15,650 bases of DNA from Bacteriovoracaceae bacterium. GTDB taxonomy: Bacteria > Bdellovibrionota > UBA1018. The stretch covers positions 1 to 15,650 of the forward strand of contig CANFHS010000023.1 of the NCBI GenBank assembly GCA_947446835.1, given 5' to 3'. Under the pieces are notes generated by a model that was not told where the DNA came from, did not search any database, and worked only from the letters and a program-made list of their open reading frames with translations. The position numbers and the translations under genes are program-made. This document shows positions 13,890 to 15,650 of the stretch, piece after piece; position 1 is the stretch's first letter; each line of letters starts with the position of its first letter.

Positions 13890-15490
13890 GCGAGCGTGGG
13901 CGCCAGATCCACGATGCGGGCCGACTCGGCGTAGACTCCCGGCTTGAGCCCCGGGCCTGCCAGGATCAGGGGCACCATGCGATCATACGCATAGCCGGTC
14001 ATGTGGTTGATCCCTTCACCTTCCTCGAAGAAGTAGGGACGCGGAACCAGGATCAGGTCTCCGCTTCGACCCGGAAAATAGGTCCGCGCCGCCTGTTCGC
14101 CCACCTGGCCCACCGGAAGCTGGTGCCTGCGCTGCTCGGAGCCGGTCAGCACCTGGGCCACGCCCTTGCGGGCCTGGATGACCGAAGCAGCCACGGCTTC
14201 GATCGTGGCCCGGTCGGCTTTTTCACGGACCCCCGCCACGGAGGAAGGGTCGAGCCAGAACTGGAAGTCTGCCGAAGCGGTGAGCCACTTGCCTGAAGCG
14301 GGCTTGTCAAAACGACGGGTCAGGGCCTCTTCCACCTCGGAGGCGATCCTGGCCGAAGAGATGCGTCCTGCGGCCATTCCCGAAGCCTGGAGCGCATCGG
14401 GCTCATTGGGAGCGCCGTGGTCGGCAGTCAGGACCACCACGACATCCTTCAGGCCATGGGGAAGGGATTTGCGGATGCCATTCAGGAGTCGCGACAGCCG
14501 GCGGTCTTCAGCCACTGTCATTTCTTCCATGTCGCGGGAATTCGGCCCGGTCGCATGGCCCAGGTAATCGTGCGACGAAAAGCTCACGGCCAGGACGTCG
14601 GTCGCGGTGCCATGGCCCAGCTTGAAAGCTTCCATGGCCTTGAGAGCCGCATCCACCGTGATGTCCACCCCGAACGGAGTGCCTGCGGCGACATAGGAGC
14701 CGATCTCGACCGTCTTCTTCCAATCCGGTGCATTCTGCCCCGAGGAAAGCCCGGTGGGCTTGCCGCCTTCGCCCCAGGTGTATTTCTCGCCTTTTCGGGC
14801 CTGGATGGCCCGGTTCTGTTCCTGCACCCAGCCCGGAAGCTCGCCCTGCTTCTGGTAGTAGCGGCTGGTGACCCAACCGTACACCGAAGGATCAAACCAG
14901 AGCGCCAGATCCGCACGATGACCTCCCATCAGGATGGCTGCACGGTCCTTGAGCGAAACCGCCACGACCCGCGAGGGATGACCTGCGTTCTTGAGCTCGT
15001 CACCCACCGTGGTTCCCAGGAAATTCCGGGGCGACATGCCGGGCTTGTCCGCGCCGCCTCCGACCAGGGGCGCATCCTTGTCGGCCACGCAGTAGGTCTT
15101 CTGGCCGGTTTCCGCGTTCACCCAGTGGTTGCTCGAAATGCCCATCTGGTAGGGATACGAGCCGGAAAGCAGGGTCGCGTGGCCGGGCCCGGTCATGCTC
15201 TGCAGGATTCCGTACTCGGCAAAGGGAAAGTAGGCCCCTTTGGACATGAGCCAGCGGAAGCCTCCGACCTGGCCCTGGGCGCCGGCTTCCGGAAGAAAGC
15301 GCGACGAGAAACGGGTCAGGTAATCGGCCCGCATCTGGTCAAAAACCACGAGCACCACCATCCGGGGACGGGTCTCGAAGTCCTTCAGGCTCTGCTGGGG
15401 TCCGGGCGTCGCCGCTTGAGCGACGGCAACCGGAAGTCCCATCGCGACCAGAGACCAGGCGAACAGGAACAGACGGTAAACATGACTCAT
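13805..15490 (-). CDS. PafA-type alkaline phosphatase (phosphodiesterase/nucleotide pyrophosphatase fold)
   Basis: A 561-residue exported phosphomonoesterase. The signal peptide (about residues 1-26, cleavage after AQA) sends it to the periplasm. Its two-zinc site can be followed: D51 in VVFDQMRADY, nucleophile T100 in SMTGPGHA, D308 and H312 in SSHDYLGHA, D357-H358 in TADHGAP, and H496 in INHMTGYAYD. N121 (SSNHW) and K181-x-R183 (SLKDRAA) match the phosphate-binding Asn, Lys and Arg that mark PafA among alkaline phosphatases. Length fits the family. It would release phosphate from many monoesters, a scavenging role. A weak Shine-Dalgarno (GGAA, 9 bases) precedes the ATG. No Pho-box was recognised in the upstream 114 bases. 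Its end overlaps the opposing DUF2156 gene by 85 bases. Confidence 0.92.
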   Translation of the reverse strand: MSHVYRLFLFAWSLVAMGLPVAVAQAATPGPQQSLKDFETRPRMVVLVVFDQMRADYLTRFSSRFLPEAGAQGQVGGFRWLMSKGAYFPFAEYGILQSMTGPGHATLLSGSYPYQMGISSNHWVNAETGQKTYCVADKDAPLVGGGADKPGMSPRNFLGTTVGDELKNAGHPSRVVAVSLKDRAAILMGGHRADLALWFDPSVYGWVTSRYYQKQGELPGWVQEQNRAIQARKGEKYTWGEGGKPTGLSSGQNAPDWKKTVEIGSYVAAGTPFGVDITVDAALKAMEAFKLGHGTATDVLAVSFSSHDYLGHATGPNSRDMEEMTVAEDRRLSRLLNGIRKSLPHGLKDVVVVLTADHGAPNEPDALQASGMAAGRISSARIASEVEEALTRRFDKPASGKWLTASADFQFWLDPSSVAGVREKADRATIEAVAASVIQARKGVAQVLTGSEQRRHQLPVGQVGEQAARTYFPGRSGDLILVPRPYFFEEGEGINHMTGYAYDRMVPLILAGPGLKPGVYAESARIVDLAPTLAYLLGVVAPAQSEGRVLGEAITTVGRAK

Positions 15491-15570
15491 GGCGTCTCAT
15501 TCCGTCGAATCGCGGCCGATGTCACGCAGGGAATTTGTCAGATTCCGGCCAGGATGCCCCCTGGAAAAGG

Positions 15571-15598
15571 TTGGCCCCGGCAAGCGAGCTGCTATCCT
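15571..15598 (+). promoter_or_regulatory. Candidate sigma-70-like promoter for the right-edge gene
   Basis: TTGGCC (15571-15576), a 16-base spacer and TATCCT (15593-15598) stand 6 bases before the ATG at 15605. Usual spacing places the first transcribed base at about that ATG, so the mRNA would be leaderless; no Shine-Dalgarno is present. The rest of 15491-15604 shows only a short CCAGG/CCTGG stem (about 15549-15565) without a T-tract. Confidence 0.45.
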
Positions 15599-15604
15599 TG
15601 TGGG

Positions 15605-15650
15605 ATGCAAAACACGAAAGGCCGACGGATCGGCCTGTGGGCTGGAGCCC
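15605..15650 (+). CDS. Start of a gene running off the right edge
   Basis: An ATG at 15605 opens a reading frame MQNTKGRRIGLWAGA to the window end. A few basic residues followed by GLWAG resemble the N-terminus of membrane transporters of the DASS/SLC13 anion-symporter kind, but 15 residues are too few for identification. Support comes from the candidate promoter just upstream and from its divergence from the phosphatase gene. Confidence 0.4.
   Translation, partial: MQNTKGRRIGLWAGA
15619..15636. repeat. Perfect 7-bp inverted repeat near the start of the right-edge gene
   Basis: AGGCCGA (15619-15625) and TCGGCCT (15630-15636) are exact complements around a CGGA loop. The hairpin lies 14 bases after the first base of the predicted ATG, inside codons 5-11. 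It could affect translation initiation or be an operator; it may also be chance in GC-rich sequence. Confidence 0.5.

Noticed and set aside
1..15650. Mobile element, defence island, CRISPR array or tRNA
   Set aside because: No transposase, integrase, direct-repeat array or cloverleaf was seen. Gaps between genes are 150 bases or less and hold no such structure.

Overview
This is a 15.65-kb piece of compact, high-GC bacterial chromosome. Ten complete protein genes can be read, plus two more that run off the window ends. There are no RNA genes, insertion sequences, CRISPR arrays or phage genes. A Gram-negative host is suggested by a periplasm-type alkaline phosphatase of the PafA kind with a signal peptide, a second exported lipid-binding-type protein, phosphatidylserine decarboxylase and a Kef-type antiporter. 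The gene set would fit a Deltaproteobacteria-like lineage (Bdellovibrionota or Myxococcota), but that assignment is an inference from gene flavour, not proven by a marker.

Layout from left to right. (1) Positions 1-240, minus strand: start of a metal-dependent hydrolase leaving the left edge. (2) Positions 268-5729, plus strand: a tightly coupled four-gene operon of ornithine aminotransferase (rocD), an M20 metallopeptidase, an unrecognised protein with an HEQNH motif, and a large CPA2/Kef-type cation:proton antiporter. (3) Positions 5737-6318, minus strand: a glutathione S-transferase-fold protein. (4) Positions 6336-10409, plus strand: a three-gene operon of an M23 peptidase-fold protein without signal peptide, phosphatidylserine decarboxylase, and a Ski2-like DExH helicase. 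(5) Positions 10381-11190, minus strand: an exported START/SRPBCC protein. (6) Positions 11341-13889, plus strand: a two-gene operon of a degenerate receiver-like/TPR-like protein followed, from a TTG start, by a DUF2156 acyltransferase-type protein with six C-terminal membrane segments that look rhomboid-like. (7) Positions 13805-15490, minus strand: PafA-type alkaline phosphatase. (8) Positions 15605-15650, plus strand: first codons of a further gene.

The genes are mostly housekeeping and accessory metabolism: amino-acid catabolism, ion homeostasis, phospholipid synthesis, RNA metabolism and phosphate scavenging. No single pathway unites them. The architecture is unusually tight. Divergent starts are only 27 and 17 bases apart. 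Convergent genes are 7 bases apart or overlap by 29 and 85 bases, with no classical terminators. Several first genes lack a Shine-Dalgarno sequence but carry a -10-like box close to the start codon, which suggests leaderless mRNAs.

The most unusual items are the DUF2156 plus rhomboid-like fusion with its pseudo-receiver partner, the HEQNH protein in the rocD operon, and a phosphatidylserine decarboxylase whose usual catalytic Asp position appears to be Glu. I see no convincing evidence of a wholly new multi-gene system such as a defence island.
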